Source: Pelagibius sp050043265 (GTDB lineage Bacteria; Pseudomonadota; Alphaproteobacteria; Kiloniellales; Kiloniellaceae). From it: a DNA stretch of 64,000 nt. The stretch spans positions 1 through 64,000 of the forward strand of contig JBHJIR010000015.1 in the NCBI GenBank assembly GCA_050043265.1, written 5' to 3'. A model generated the notes under the pieces. The model had not been told where the DNA came from and did not search any database. It saw nothing but the letters and a program-made list of their open reading frames with translations. The position numbers were made by a program, and so were the translations under genes. Every line of letters starts with the position of its first letter. Position 1 is the stretch's first letter. This document shows, piece by piece, positions 9,032-16,986 of this stretch.

Positions 9032-9118
9032 TCGGCACTTCCCCCGGCACTACCGCGTCCGACCGGCCGCGCTTCGCCGCAAATTCCCCCAAAACGTGCC
9101 TTGTCGTAAGGTATTGGC

Positions 9119-9134
9119 TGCAAAACGGCACCCA
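9119..9134 (-). promoter_or_regulatory. Candidate sigma-54 promoter of the OPX-barrel gene
   Basis: On the minus strand TGGGTGCCGTTTTGCA has the GG-N10-GC spacing, an intact TGG at -24 and an intact TTGCA at -12; the inner -24 bases (CACG) are not conserved. Transcription would begin about 75 bases before the TTG start. Fits control by PrsK/PrsR encoded at 42322-45761. Confidence 0.4.
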
Positions 9135-9355
9135 AAACCTTGCAGGATAGGAGAATATACGATCATCCAAATCTAGCTCTCTCCTGTCCAGTAAGAAACG
9201 GCCTTGCTGCCCCCCGGGCGTGCCCGGTGCGAAAATTGTCCTGACGCCCGCCCCGCACAGGCTTCTTCGTGCCCGCCGCACCGCCTGCTAGGGTACCCCT
9301 GTAAGGCGCCGGTGCCACGGCACCGCAAGACGCCGGGGACAGAAGGATCGCCGCC

Positions 9356-10300
9356 ATGGCCACGAGACGTGCCGTTCTGACGAGACGCGCAGTCCTGCCG
9401 CGTTTGAGCGGCCTTGCTCTCCTGGGATTCGCCGGCCTGGGATTCGCCGGCCTGCTCGGAATCCTGCCCGCTCCGGCAGGGGCCCAGACCGGCCACGCCG
9501 CGATCAACTGCCTCGACGAGAACCGCGGCACCCTCCACGAGACGCTGGCCAGCGATTGCCGCGGGCGCATTATCTCGGACGAGGAAGCGGCGACTTTTCG
9601 CCAGGGGCGGCGCGACTACATCCGCAAGGCTCTCTCCAACTCGCCCTTCCCGGAGATGGAGGGCAAGCGCCTGGCGGGGCTCGGCTCCGGATTCTTCATC
9701 TCCGAAGACGGCAGCGTGGCGACCAGCCACCATGTGGTCGGCGACTGCGCGGCCGTCCCCGTCACGCCGACCTTCGGAGAGATGCGCCTGGCCGAGGCGG
9801 TGATCGTCGATCCGGAATCCGACCTGGCCGTCCTGCGCACCGCCATCGTTCCGCCGAAGGTTCCCCGCCTTGCGGCGGCAGGCGGTCGGATCATGCCCGG
9901 TACCGCCTACGTGGTCGGCTATCCAAGCCGCGGCCTCGTCACCATCGAGCCGGTGGTGGCGGCGGTGGAGGTCCTGGGACGCGATCAGAACACCTCGAAA
10001 GGGCCGGCGATCATCGTCCGCGGCGATGTCCGCCGCGGCAACAGCGGTGGACCGCTGCTCGATGCGAGCGGCAGCGTGCTTGGCGTCGTCGTCGCCAAGA
10101 TCGACTCGGTCAGCGTGTATCAGACCTCGGGAAAGGTGGTGCGCGATATCGGCCTGGCTCTGCCGGCCGACCGGCTGGCGGCCTTCCTGGCCCAGCACGG
10201 CGTCGACTATCTGACGGCCGGCGAGCGGACACCGCAGCAGAACGCCCGCATCCTGGAAGAAGCCCGTCCCTTCCTGGTACAGATCGGCTGCTGGCAGTAG
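9356..10300 (+). CDS. Exported trypsin-like serine protease
   Basis: A 314-residue protein with an N-terminal twin-arginine-like region (RRAVLPRLSG), a hydrophobic stretch and a cleavage site near AGAQ at 43-44, so it should be exported to the periplasm. The protease domain has the chymotrypsin-fold triad: His126 in TSHHVVGDC, Asp156 in DPESDLAVL and Ser230 in RRGNSGGPLL. No PDZ domain follows, unlike DegP, so it resembles short trypsin-like peptidases. The last 70 residues are a small extension ending in GCWQ. The gene is divergent from the OPX-barrel gene and followed by a tRNA-like sequence. Substrate unknown. Confidence 0.88.
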   Translation: MATRRAVLTRRAVLPRLSGLALLGFAGLGFAGLLGILPAPAGAQTGHAAINCLDENRGTLHETLASDCRGRIISDEEAATFRQGRRDYIRKALSNSPFPEMEGKRLAGLGSGFFISEDGSVATSHHVVGDCAAVPVTPTFGEMRLAEAVIVDPESDLAVLRTAIVPPKVPRLAAAGGRIMPGTAYVVGYPSRGLVTIEPVVAAVEVLGRDQNTSKGPAIIVRGDVRRGNSGGPLLDASGSVLGVVVAKIDSVSVYQTSGKVVRDIGLALPADRLAAFLAQHGVDYLTAGERTPQQNARILEEARPFLVQIGCWQ

Positions 10301-10366
10301 GGCCGTCGGCTGAAGCCGCGGCGTTGCAACGCCGGCCGGGCCGCCTAAGATGGCCAGTGCCTCGAT

Positions 10367-10444
10367 AGGCGGGTAGCTCAGAGGCAGAGTGCTCCTTTCT
10401 ACATGGGAGAAGCCGGAAGGTTCGATTCCTTCCCCCGCCTACCA
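10367..10444 (+). tRNA. tRNA-like gene with an 8-base anticodon loop
   Basis: A cloverleaf can be drawn by hand. Acceptor stem: AGGCGGG/CCCGCCT (7 pairs) followed by A and encoded CCA. D arm: GCTC/GAGT. Anticodon stem: CTCCT (10392-10396)/GGGAG (10405-10409). T arm: canonical TTCGATT loop on GGAAGG/CCTTCC. Two features are abnormal. The anticodon loop is 8 bases, TTCTACAT, and the T stem can form 6 pairs instead of 5. Removing one C from the loop gives TTTACAT, the usual layout of a valine TAC loop. Read with the normal U33, the triplet would be CTA. The charged amino acid cannot be assigned. It may be a functional oddity or a decayed tRNA. Confidence 0.65.
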
Positions 10445-10506
10445 GTCCCCCACCTAAAGCAGCCCCCCTGCCCTCCATCCCACGGACGGGCGCGGCCTCA
10501 ACCGGC

Positions 10507-11580
10507 CTAGGCCGGCGCGGGAACGCCCGCTGCGCGCGTCTGGGGCTGGGCTCGCACCAGAGCCAGGCCTTCCAGCGGATCGGAAGGGCGGCCGCCCAGC
10601 TCTTCCCGGAAGAAGGCGAAGTAGCGGTCCATGCTCTCGAGGAAGGCTTTCAGCTCCGCCGCGGAAGACACGTAAGGCGTCATACCGGGCACCAGCGACG
10701 GCGAGTGATAGGTATAGGAGAACACGCGGCACCCTTGCTGATAGAGGCTTCGCGTGAGCCTGATGTTAGCCGCCAGATCGCAGCCTTCGGGGGTCAGGCG
10801 GATGCGCTCCAGCAGGCCGCTGCGGGCCAGAATGCCCGGCAACCGCAGCCGCATGCCGGCGGCACCGCTGCCCCGGGGGAACAGCGTGGGCCCGCGCGCC
10901 CGCAGGGCCCCGTAGAAACCACAGGACAGCGGAATCTCGAGCACGCCGCGGGACGGCCCGAACCACGCGGGGCTAAAGCCGGCGGCGGAGAAGTCCGGCC
11001 CGCCGTCGCCGGTGAAACTGGTGCGGGGCACCACGCTGACGTCGATCTGGTAGCCCAGGTCCTCCAGGATGCCGGGCGTTGCCGGGCCGACACCATACCG
11101 GCCGGCCTTGTAGACCACGGGCCTGGTGCCGAAGGCCTCGGCGATCTGCGCCGTCAGCACGGCAAGCTTTTCCCGTTCCAGCGCCGGCGGCAGATTGCCG
11201 GGATAGGAATTGACGGCGTTGACCCTCTCGGTATGGGGCGGACTGACCCAGGGGTGAAGATGGGTGCCGATCCGGCATTCGCCCCTGTCGGCAAAAGCCT
11301 TCAGCACGGCCACCGCGGACGGCGTCGCCGCGACGGGATAGTCGATGACGTAGGTCGGCACGATGCCATGACGGGCGAAGATCTCCTGCGCCAGGCCTTG
11401 CGCGGCAATGGCGCTGACCGCGGTGTTCTCGCTGGCATGCGGCTGGCTCCAGTCGAACTCCTCTTCCGTGTCGATGACCACGAGCAGCAGCGGCGGGCAG
11501 TCCTCCGGCAGGCTGGCCGGCTGGCCACGCGGGGGCGTCAGGGCTTCGACGAAGGCGCCGCTTTCTATCGTTGAAATCAT
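10507..11580 (-). CDS. WalW-type polysaccharide deacetylase-like protein
   Basis: A 357-residue protein with a NodB-like layout: DTEEEFDW (motif 1) near residue 37, GTHLHPW (metal His pair) near 108, YKAGRYG near 155, and a late YTYHSPS. It resembles WalW-family proteins of alphaproteobacteria, which are annotated as deacetylases but lack assigned substrates. No signal peptide is evident, so it would act in the cytoplasm. It is convergent with the tRNA-like gene and divergent from the HPr-rel-A-type cluster. This is a third deacetylase-fold gene in the window, distinct from the DUF3473 members at 10-1008 and 16987-17889. Confidence 0.82.
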   Translation of the reverse strand: MISTIESGAFVEALTPPRGQPASLPEDCPPLLLVVIDTEEEFDWSQPHASENTAVSAIAAQGLAQEIFARHGIVPTYVIDYPVAATPSAVAVLKAFADRGECRIGTHLHPWVSPPHTERVNAVNSYPGNLPPALEREKLAVLTAQIAEAFGTRPVVYKAGRYGVGPATPGILEDLGYQIDVSVVPRTSFTGDGGPDFSAAGFSPAWFGPSRGVLEIPLSCGFYGALRARGPTLFPRGSGAAGMRLRLPGILARSGLLERIRLTPEGCDLAANIRLTRSLYQQGCRVFSYTYHSPSLVPGMTPYVSSAAELKAFLESMDRYFAFFREELGGRPSDPLEGLALVRAQPQTRAAGVPAPA

Positions 11581-11907
11581 CTCAACACATCAATCTTAAG
11601 TCGATAAACCTAGCCCCGGCAGGGGCCCGGCACGGCCCGTAGCCGCCCCATCCAACGCCCGTCCGGCGCCCCCTCCGACGTCCCGTCCGAGGCGCTGCCG
11701 ATCGGATCGGTTTCATTCAGTTATCATTGCCGCGGCCGGGACCGCAACGCCCCATCGGGGCGACTGCCGCACGGTATTCTCGCCTGTCAAAACCTGGCTG
11801 GCCACTCCCCGGACAACGCGTGAATCTGTAAAAAGAATTTACAGAAATCAACTGGCGAAAGGCGCATCCCCATGGGGTTTTTAGCAATATCAGCTAATTA
11901 AACAGGA

Positions 11908-11923
11908 TGGCACGATTCATGCG
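11908..11923 (+). promoter_or_regulatory. Sigma-54 promoter
   Basis: TGGCACG-ATTC-ATGCG matches the -24/-12 consensus (TGGCACG-N4-TTGCW) with a perfect -24 element and the required GC at 11921-11922. Only the first T and last base of the -12 element differ. Predicted start is near 11934, about 265 bases before the next annotated gene. The window also encodes PrsR, a sigma-54 activator. Confidence 0.7.
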
Positions 11924-11933
11924 TGCATAAGAG

Positions 11934-12103
11934 GGAAGCCAGGTGCGAAGTCTCCCCCGGCTTGACGGCTACGCCGGTTTCGGGGAAGACAGGGCAGGAA
12001 GTACGGAATTCAGCCGGATCGGCCGTTGATTGACAGCAGGGTAAACCTGCCGAGATCAAGAGGGGTATGGGCCAAATTGAGCCTCGAAAGCGAGGGGGCC
12101 TTT
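11934..12103 (+). promoter_or_regulatory. Structured 5' leader
   Basis: The leader between the sigma-54 promoter and the first reading frame can form several hairpins: CCCCCGGC...GCCGG..GGGG at 11954-11985, GCAGG-GTAAA-CCTGC at 12036-12050, and CCTCG-AAAG-CGAGG at 12082-12095. The last arm contains part of the GAGGGGG ribosome site of a 23-codon frame starting at 12104, so folding could hide that site. It does not match a riboswitch class I know. The region 11581-11907 upstream shows no gene. Confidence 0.4.
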
Positions 12104-12175
12104 ATGTCATTATCCCCATTCGCGGCAATTGATCTCGACGGTAGAATTCGTATTTTAGCCGGACAGGAACGTTAG
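12104..12175 (+). CDS. Possible 23-residue peptide
   Basis: ATG at 12104 with GAGGGGG 5 bases upstream opens a 23-codon frame ending in TAG at 12173-12175 (MSLSPFAAID... LAGQER). It precedes the secreted-protein gene by 23 bases. It could be a leader peptide for translational control or a short peptide substrate of the PqqD/kinase system. The evidence is only a good ribosome site, position and frame. Confidence 0.3.
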   Translation: MSLSPFAAIDLDGRIRILAGQER

Positions 12176-12198
12176 CGCTTCGAAGCAGGATTGCTGAG

Positions 12199-13023
12199 AT
12201 GGCGGATAAAGACCGCAACGACATCAAGATGGACCAACCGGGCGGCGCCCCGGGTATCGCGAGCGATACCCAGGACGGCGAGACGGCTGAACAGCGTGCG
12301 CGCCGCGAAGCGCGTCGGCGCGTCCTGATGGGCGGCCTTGCCAGTGCGCCGCTGATTCTCACCCTGGCCTCGCGGCCGGCCCTGGCCAATTGGGGCGGCG
12401 GCCCCACCGGCGGCGGCGGGAATTGCGGCTACGCCGGCCTGATGTCGGGCAACGCATCGCAGGTCGGAACCACCGCCAGCTACTGTAAGGGCAAACCGCC
12501 CAAGTACTGGAAGACCCGGGAAGACAGCTGCAAGCGGCACTTCAGCGCCGGTCCCTGCAATCCGATATACATCGACTACCCGGAAAAGGACTACTCGGTT
12601 CCCAGCATCTACAAGCTGAATAGGCACAAGAGGGACCTGGAGAGAAACCCCTACTACAACTGGTACAAGATCCAGGAGTGCAACAACTACCTGAGCATGC
12701 TGTACCGCTATCCGGGGTTGGACTCGCCACCTTTCGGAACACGCTTCTCTGAGGTCTTCGGCAGTGGCATCGCCAGCGATTCCAAGCTGACGCTCATGCA
12801 GGCGCTGTGGCTCGACGACGAAAGCCCCCATGCGCCGAGCGGCAGCGGCGGACCGTCGCCGCTGCTGGCGCATTGCGCCGCGGCTTACTGCAATGCCTGC
12901 GAATACGATGCGGACAGTTTCGGCCTCTCCCCCTGGGATGTGGTCAATCTGGTGCGTTCCGAAATTGGCCGGGACGCCTACGGCCTGGAAGAGAAGCTCC
13001 GGTATCTGAACGACCAGGGCTAG
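12199..13023 (+). CDS. Secreted cysteine-rich protein of unknown function
   Basis: A 274-residue protein. The N-terminal 35 residues are hydrophilic (MADKDRND...). A Tat-like signal (RREARRRVLMGG, then a hydrophobic run, cleavage near PALA-NW at about 64) follows. The mature part contains eight Cys, a Gly-rich start (GGGPTGGGG), and a Tyr/Pro-rich centre, and ends without a membrane anchor. I recognise no known domain. It is the first larger gene after the sigma-54 promoter and lies 78 bp before the PqqD-like gene, so it may be the substrate or product carrier of the kinase system that follows. An enzyme role cannot be excluded. Confidence 0.75.
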   Translation: MADKDRNDIKMDQPGGAPGIASDTQDGETAEQRARREARRRVLMGGLASAPLILTLASRPALANWGGGPTGGGGNCGYAGLMSGNASQVGTTASYCKGKPPKYWKTREDSCKRHFSAGPCNPIYIDYPEKDYSVPSIYKLNRHKRDLERNPYYNWYKIQECNNYLSMLYRYPGLDSPPFGTRFSEVFGSGIASDSKLTLMQALWLDDESPHAPSGSGGPSPLLAHCAAAYCNACEYDADSFGLSPWDVVNLVRSEIGRDAYGLEEKLRYLNDQG

Positions 13024-13101
13024 CCCGGGCAGCGCCGCCTGACGCGACCGACAGTCCCAAATGACCCGCCCAAATGATCCGCCCAATGATCCGGGGACAC
13101 C

Positions 13102-13449
13102 GTGACGGAAACCGGACCGCTTCCGCCAAGGGAACCGCTTTGGGGCGCCACCCCCTTGCGGACCACGACCTGGCGGCTGTGGGCGGGGGAGATGGTGGTC
13201 TACGACGATGTCTCCGGCGATACGCTGAAGCTCGATCCGCTCATGACCGTCATTTTCCAATGCCTGATGGAAAGGCCGGCGCAAAGCGCGGACCTGGTCT
13301 CGCATCTGGCCGAGGTCCTCGAGGTGGACGATGATCCGAAGCTGCGGCAGCTGACGGAGCTCGGCCTGAACCGGCTCGCCGGCTGCGGGCTGATCACCGC
13401 GTCGCCCACATCCGGGCCCGGGCCCGCCCCCGCTCCCCCTTCGCCGTAG
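13102..13449 (+). CDS. PqqD-like protein of an HPr-rel-A type system
   Basis: A 115-residue protein with the PqqD fold pattern: a strand-rich start (TTWRLWAGEMVVYDDVSGDTLKLDP) and then helices (MTVIFQCLMERPAQSADLVSHLAEVL... LNRLAGCGLI). PqqD-type domains bind leader peptides and present them to modifying enzymes in RiPP pathways. This one resembles the PqqD-related family found beside HprK-related kinase A (family names from memory). The C-terminal 15 residues are Pro-rich. It lies between the secreted protein and the kinase on the same strand. Confidence 0.8.
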   Translation: MTETGPLPPREPLWGATPLRTTTWRLWAGEMVVYDDVSGDTLKLDPLMTVIFQCLMERPAQSADLVSHLAEVLEVDDDPKLRQLTELGLNRLAGCGLITASPTSGPGPAPAPPSP

Positions 13450-13696
13450 AGCCCCGGACGATCACCCCGCTTCGCGGCGGTCCAACGCCCGCGTCGGTGC
13501 GACGCGATCCCTTGCCTTGCGCGTCCCGACTGAACATCATGCGCCGTCCGATAGAGAGGCCGCCCGCTAAAAGGATGGCCGGAATGCTGCCTACTGCTTT
13601 CAGGGAAGACGGTGTCTTGATGTCCGGGACGGCCCAGCGATACGGCCTTCGCGAAAGTTGCTTGCGGTGCGGCGCCACCAGGATGCGGGGCCCGTG

Positions 13697-14632
13697 GTGA
13701 AGCTTTCCGAGTGGTCCAGCGAAGACCTGCGCCGCCGTCTGCGCGGCCCGGGCCTGTATCTTCACGCCGGGCCGTTCCTCAGCCATATCCGCACCACCCT
13801 TCCCTTGGCCGTTGAGGGCATCGCCCTCCTCTACGCCGACAACCGGGTCTGCGAGAGCGCGCCCTTTGCCGACTTTCACATCGCCTTGCAGCAGCCGCGC
13901 AGCCTGCGCCGCTGGATCCACCCCCAGGTCATCTTCGATTTCGACGGCATCGTCCCGTTCAAGCCCCTGCCCGTGGCCCCGGCCCTGCCCATGCTGGAAT
14001 GGGGGCTCAACTGGTGCATCGGGTTTCACGCACACCAGTTCCTCATCATCCATGCCGCGGCCCTGGAAAAAGCCGGCCGGGCCGTCGTGCTGCCCGGCCC
14101 GCCGGGCTCCGGCAAGAGTACGCTGACCGCCTATCTCGCCCACAACGGCTGGCGCCTGCTGTCGGATGAGCTGGCCCTCCTCTCGCTGACCGATGGCCGC
14201 ATCACCCCCTTGGCCCGGCCGGTCAGCCTGAAAAACCAGTCCATCGACATCATCGCGCAGGCGGTCCCCGGCGCCATCCTGAGCGCGCGCACCGACGACA
14301 CCGTGAAGGGAACGGTCGCCTTGATGAAGGCGCCGGTCGGAAGCCAGGAGCGGATCGAGGAAACCGCGCCGGCCGCCTGGATCATCTTCCCGCGCTTCCA
14401 GGCCGCGTCGGCGACGGCACTCGAATCACGCTCGAAGGCCGAAACGCTCATCGAACTCGGCCGCAACGCCTTCAATTACAGCATCCATGGCAAGCTCGGC
14501 TTCGACCTGCTGGCCCGCGTGGTCGACGATTGCGGCTGCTTCACCTTCACTTACAGCAGCCTGCAGGAAGCGCGGGACGTGTTCGCGGATCTGCCTTCCG
14601 CCCCGGCGGCTGCATCCGGAAATTCGGCATGA
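13697..14632 (+). CDS. HprK-related kinase A
   Basis: A 311-residue protein with a P-loop GPPGSGKST near residue 133 and LLSDELALL shortly after, the layout of the HPr serine kinase/phosphorylase catalytic domain. The N-terminal HprK domain is absent and there is no HPr gene nearby. The family is described as HprK-related kinase A and accompanies PqqD-like and nucleotidyltransferase proteins. The start is uncertain: GTG codons at 13694 and 13697 follow a GGGG at 13687-13690, while the TTG at 13658 has no ribosome site. The stop overlaps the ATG of the next gene (ATGA), indicating coupled translation. Substrate unknown. HprK-like kinases phosphorylate lasso peptides in some RiPP clusters. Confidence 0.85.
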   Translation: MKLSEWSSEDLRRRLRGPGLYLHAGPFLSHIRTTLPLAVEGIALLYADNRVCESAPFADFHIALQQPRSLRRWIHPQVIFDFDGIVPFKPLPVAPALPMLEWGLNWCIGFHAHQFLIIHAAALEKAGRAVVLPGPPGSGKSTLTAYLAHNGWRLLSDELALLSLTDGRITPLARPVSLKNQSIDIIAQAVPGAILSARTDDTVKGTVALMKAPVGSQERIEETAPAAWIIFPRFQAASATALESRSKAETLIELGRNAFNYSIHGKLGFDLLARVVDDCGCFTFTYSSLQEARDVFADLPSAPAAASGNSA

Positions 14633-15726
14633 CCGGCCAGCCCTCCGCCGGCGATGCACGCTTCCTGCTGCCACGCCTGGTAACGCACCCGGAGACCTTG
14701 GCTTCGCTGTCGCTGGCGCAATGGGATCTCGTCATCCGCCAGGCGATGCGCGCCGGCATTTCGGCACGCCTCTGCTTTCAGCTTGAAGATATCGGTGCGC
14801 TGGACGATGTCCCGGAACGGCCGCGCCGGCACCTGGAATCGGCGCGCACCGTCGCGCTGAAACACCAGCGCGATATCCGTTGGGAGGTTGCCTGCGTGCG
14901 TCGTGCTCTGGAGCCGATCGGCATTCCCATGACCCTGCTGAAAGGGGCGGCCTATGTGATGGGAGAGTTGCCCCCGGCCCGCGGCCGGCTTTTCGCCGAC
15001 ATCGACTTCATGGTGCCGCGCGACCGCATCGGGGACGTCGAGCGGACCCTCATCGAGGCCGATTGGGTGTCCACGGTGGAGGACCCTTATGACCAGCAGT
15101 ATTATCGCCGCTGGACTCATCAGATTCCGCCGCTGCAGCACTACAGACGCAACACCGTCCTGGACGTCCACCACACCATCATCGAGGTGACGGCCCGTAC
15201 AGCGGTCGACCCCCGGCCCCTGGCGGCCGAAAGCCTGCCGCTGCAGGGTGACGAGCGGCTGCGCATTCTGGCGCCGGCCGACATGATCCTCCACTCGGCA
15301 CTTCACCTGTTCAGCTCCGGCGAGTTCGACCGGGGGATGCGCGACCTCCTCGATATCAACGACCTGCTGCGGCACTTTGGGGCCGAAGCCGGGTTCTGGG
15401 AGCAACTCGCGGGACGGGCCGAAACGCTGGGGCTGACCTACCCCCTGTTCCTCACCTTGCGATACCTGGAACGCCTGCTCGGCCTGGATATCCCGGGGCC
15501 GCTGCGGCAGGCCGCGGCCCGCTGGCAGCCGGCCGCGCCACGCCGGGCGCTGCTGGATGCCCTCTTCCTGCGGGCGCTGCGCCCCGACCATGTCAGTTGC
15601 GACGGTTTTCTGACCGGCACCGCCCGCTGGCTGCTCTATGTCCGCGCCCACCACCTGCGCATGCCAACGCATCTTCTGGTCCCGCATCTGCTGAGGAAAT
15701 CATTCCCCCAGACGCAGGATGATTGA
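14629..15726 (+). CDS. Nucleotidyltransferase-family protein (NTP_transf_5 type)
   Basis: A 365-residue protein of the uncharacterised nucleotidyltransferase family seen in HprK-rel-A and lasso-peptide neighbourhoods. Key features: LLKGAAYV near residue 104, then RLFADIDFMVPRD with the Asp-x-Asp typical of the NT active site near 122-126, and a helical C-terminal half (LHSALHLFSSGEFDRGMRDLLDINDLLR). The start at 14629 is fixed by the 4-bp overlap with the kinase stop. A likely role is transfer of a nucleotide or sugar-phosphate to a modified peptide or lipid, by analogy only. No terminator with a T tract was seen after it. Confidence 0.82.
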   Translation: MTGQPSAGDARFLLPRLVTHPETLASLSLAQWDLVIRQAMRAGISARLCFQLEDIGALDDVPERPRRHLESARTVALKHQRDIRWEVACVRRALEPIGIPMTLLKGAAYVMGELPPARGRLFADIDFMVPRDRIGDVERTLIEADWVSTVEDPYDQQYYRRWTHQIPPLQHYRRNTVLDVHHTIIEVTARTAVDPRPLAAESLPLQGDERLRILAPADMILHSALHLFSSGEFDRGMRDLLDINDLLRHFGAEAGFWEQLAGRAETLGLTYPLFLTLRYLERLLGLDIPGPLRQAAARWQPAAPRRALLDALFLRALRPDHVSCDGFLTGTARWLLYVRAHHLRMPTHLLVPHLLRKSFPQTQDD

Positions 15727-16019
15727 TCCCAAGAGCCGCGGACGCAGCGGCGGCCGAAGCAGCGGGCGCGCGATCCCGCGGTAAGGTTAATACCCGTGGT
15801 GAATGCCACTAATAGTGCACCCCCTGCCCCTCTTGATCACTAGATCTGGGGGCATTCCCTATGCACTTTGCAATTTCGCGAAGTTGGATAATAGGGCCGG
15901 GAAGGAATCGCCACAGGGGGGCCCAGCGTGTAGATTGTCCCTGCGAGCGAGAGGTGTCCTGCGAAGGGCGGAATACACGTGATAGGAAGAGCCGGGAACC
16001 TGGCGGGCCAAGGCACATC
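15727..16019. other. Intergenic region upstream of the XrtA operon
   Basis: About 290 bp without a gene. It contains the candidate sigma-54 site at 15850-15865 and a roughly 145-base leader before the ATPase start. No terminator with a T tract for the upstream cluster was seen. Confidence 0.5.
15850..15865 (+). promoter_or_regulatory. Candidate sigma-54 promoter of the XrtA operon
   Basis: GGGCATTCCCTATGCA has GG-N10-GC spacing with GGCA at -24 and TGCA at -12, but lacks the CG and first T of the consensus. About 8 of 12 consensus positions match. Weaker than the sites at 11908 and 38838. Confidence 0.3.
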
Positions 16020-16985
16020 ATGAAGTACACCGACTTTTTTAATCTCAGGGAATATCCCTTCAACCTGACGCCGAATCTGCACTTCTACTACAGGAGTCAG
16101 TCGCAGCGCCGGGCGCTGTCATACCTCAGCTTCGGCCTCAGCAAGGGGGAAGGCTTCGTCGTGATCACCGGTGACATCGGTGCCGGCAAGACGGTCTTCA
16201 TCGACTACTTCCTCAGCAATGTGCCGCAGACCAAGGCCATTACGGCGACCGTGTCCAGCACCCAGTTCGAGGCGGACGACTTCCTGCGCATCATCGCCTC
16301 CGCCTTCGGGCTGCGCCTGGACACCTCGGACAAGGCCACGGTCTTCCGCAATCTCGAAGCTTTCCTGAAGGACGTGCAGCGTCGCAACCTGCGCTCCATT
16401 CTGGTCATCGACGAGGCACAGGGCCTGCCGATCTCCGCGCTGGAAGAGCTGCGGATGCTCTCGAACATCTACCAGCAGGGGCGCCCGCTGCTACAGGTGT
16501 TCCTGGTCGGCCAGCCGGAGTTCCGCCGCAAGCTCGCCGCGCAAGGCCTGGAGCAACTGCGCCAGCGCATCGTCGCCATCCATCACCTGGCGCCGCTCAG
16601 CGAAGAGGAAACGCGCAGCTACATCATGCATCGCCTCGAACGGGCGGGTTGGAACAACGACCCGCGGTTCGCCGACGACTGCCTGCCGCTGATCCACCGG
16701 GAAGCGCGCGGCGTGCCCCGCCTCATCAACAACCTCTGCGACCGCCTTCTCTGGCATGCCTTCATCGAAGAGAAGCACGAGATCACCCGCGAGGACGTCA
16801 TGACGGTGATCGACGACATGCGGCTCGCCGCGACCGGTCTCGGCCTGGAGAACGAGGGCGGCCCGCCGGAGCTGGACCTGGACGCGGCGCCTGAAAGCAG
16901 CCAGACCGAAGAAACTTTCCGTCATGTCGGAACGGACGACGACCGCGTGGTCGGCTTCCGCACGTCTCATGACAAGGACAAGTAA
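16020..16985 (+). CDS. XrtA/PEP-CTERM system-associated ATPase
   Basis: A 321-residue AAA-type ATPase related to ExeA/GspA (family TIGR03015). It begins with MKYTDFFNLREYPFNLTPN, the conserved family start, which fixes the ATG at 16020. Walker A is GDIGAGKT at 51-58 and Walker B LVIDEAQ at about 128-134, with a sensor-2-like region (RGVPRLINNLCDRLL). The last 60 residues are acidic and poorly conserved. In other XrtA loci this gene sits next to the deacetylase and the FemAB gene, as here. Its exact role in exopolysaccharide assembly is not established. Confidence 0.93.
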   Translation: MKYTDFFNLREYPFNLTPNLHFYYRSQSQRRALSYLSFGLSKGEGFVVITGDIGAGKTVFIDYFLSNVPQTKAITATVSSTQFEADDFLRIIASAFGLRLDTSDKATVFRNLEAFLKDVQRRNLRSILVIDEAQGLPISALEELRMLSNIYQQGRPLLQVFLVGQPEFRRKLAAQGLEQLRQRIVAIHHLAPLSEEETRSYIMHRLERAGWNNDPRFADDCLPLIHREARGVPRLINNLCDRLLWHAFIEEKHEITREDVMTVIDDMRLAATGLGLENEGGPPELDLDAAPESSQTEETFRHVGTDDDRVVGFRTSHDKDK

Positions 16986-16986
16986 C

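Noticed and set aside
11934..12103. Cobalamin or c-di-GMP riboswitch in the leader
   Set aside because: Fragments such as GGGAAG and AGGTG recall parts of these elements, but the conserved cores (for example CCGCNACTG or the GEMM GCCAGG/CTAA pattern) are missing.
13497..13700. Small frame between the PqqD-like and kinase genes
   Set aside because: No ribosome site, Arg-rich random-looking sequence, and it overlaps the kinase start in another frame.
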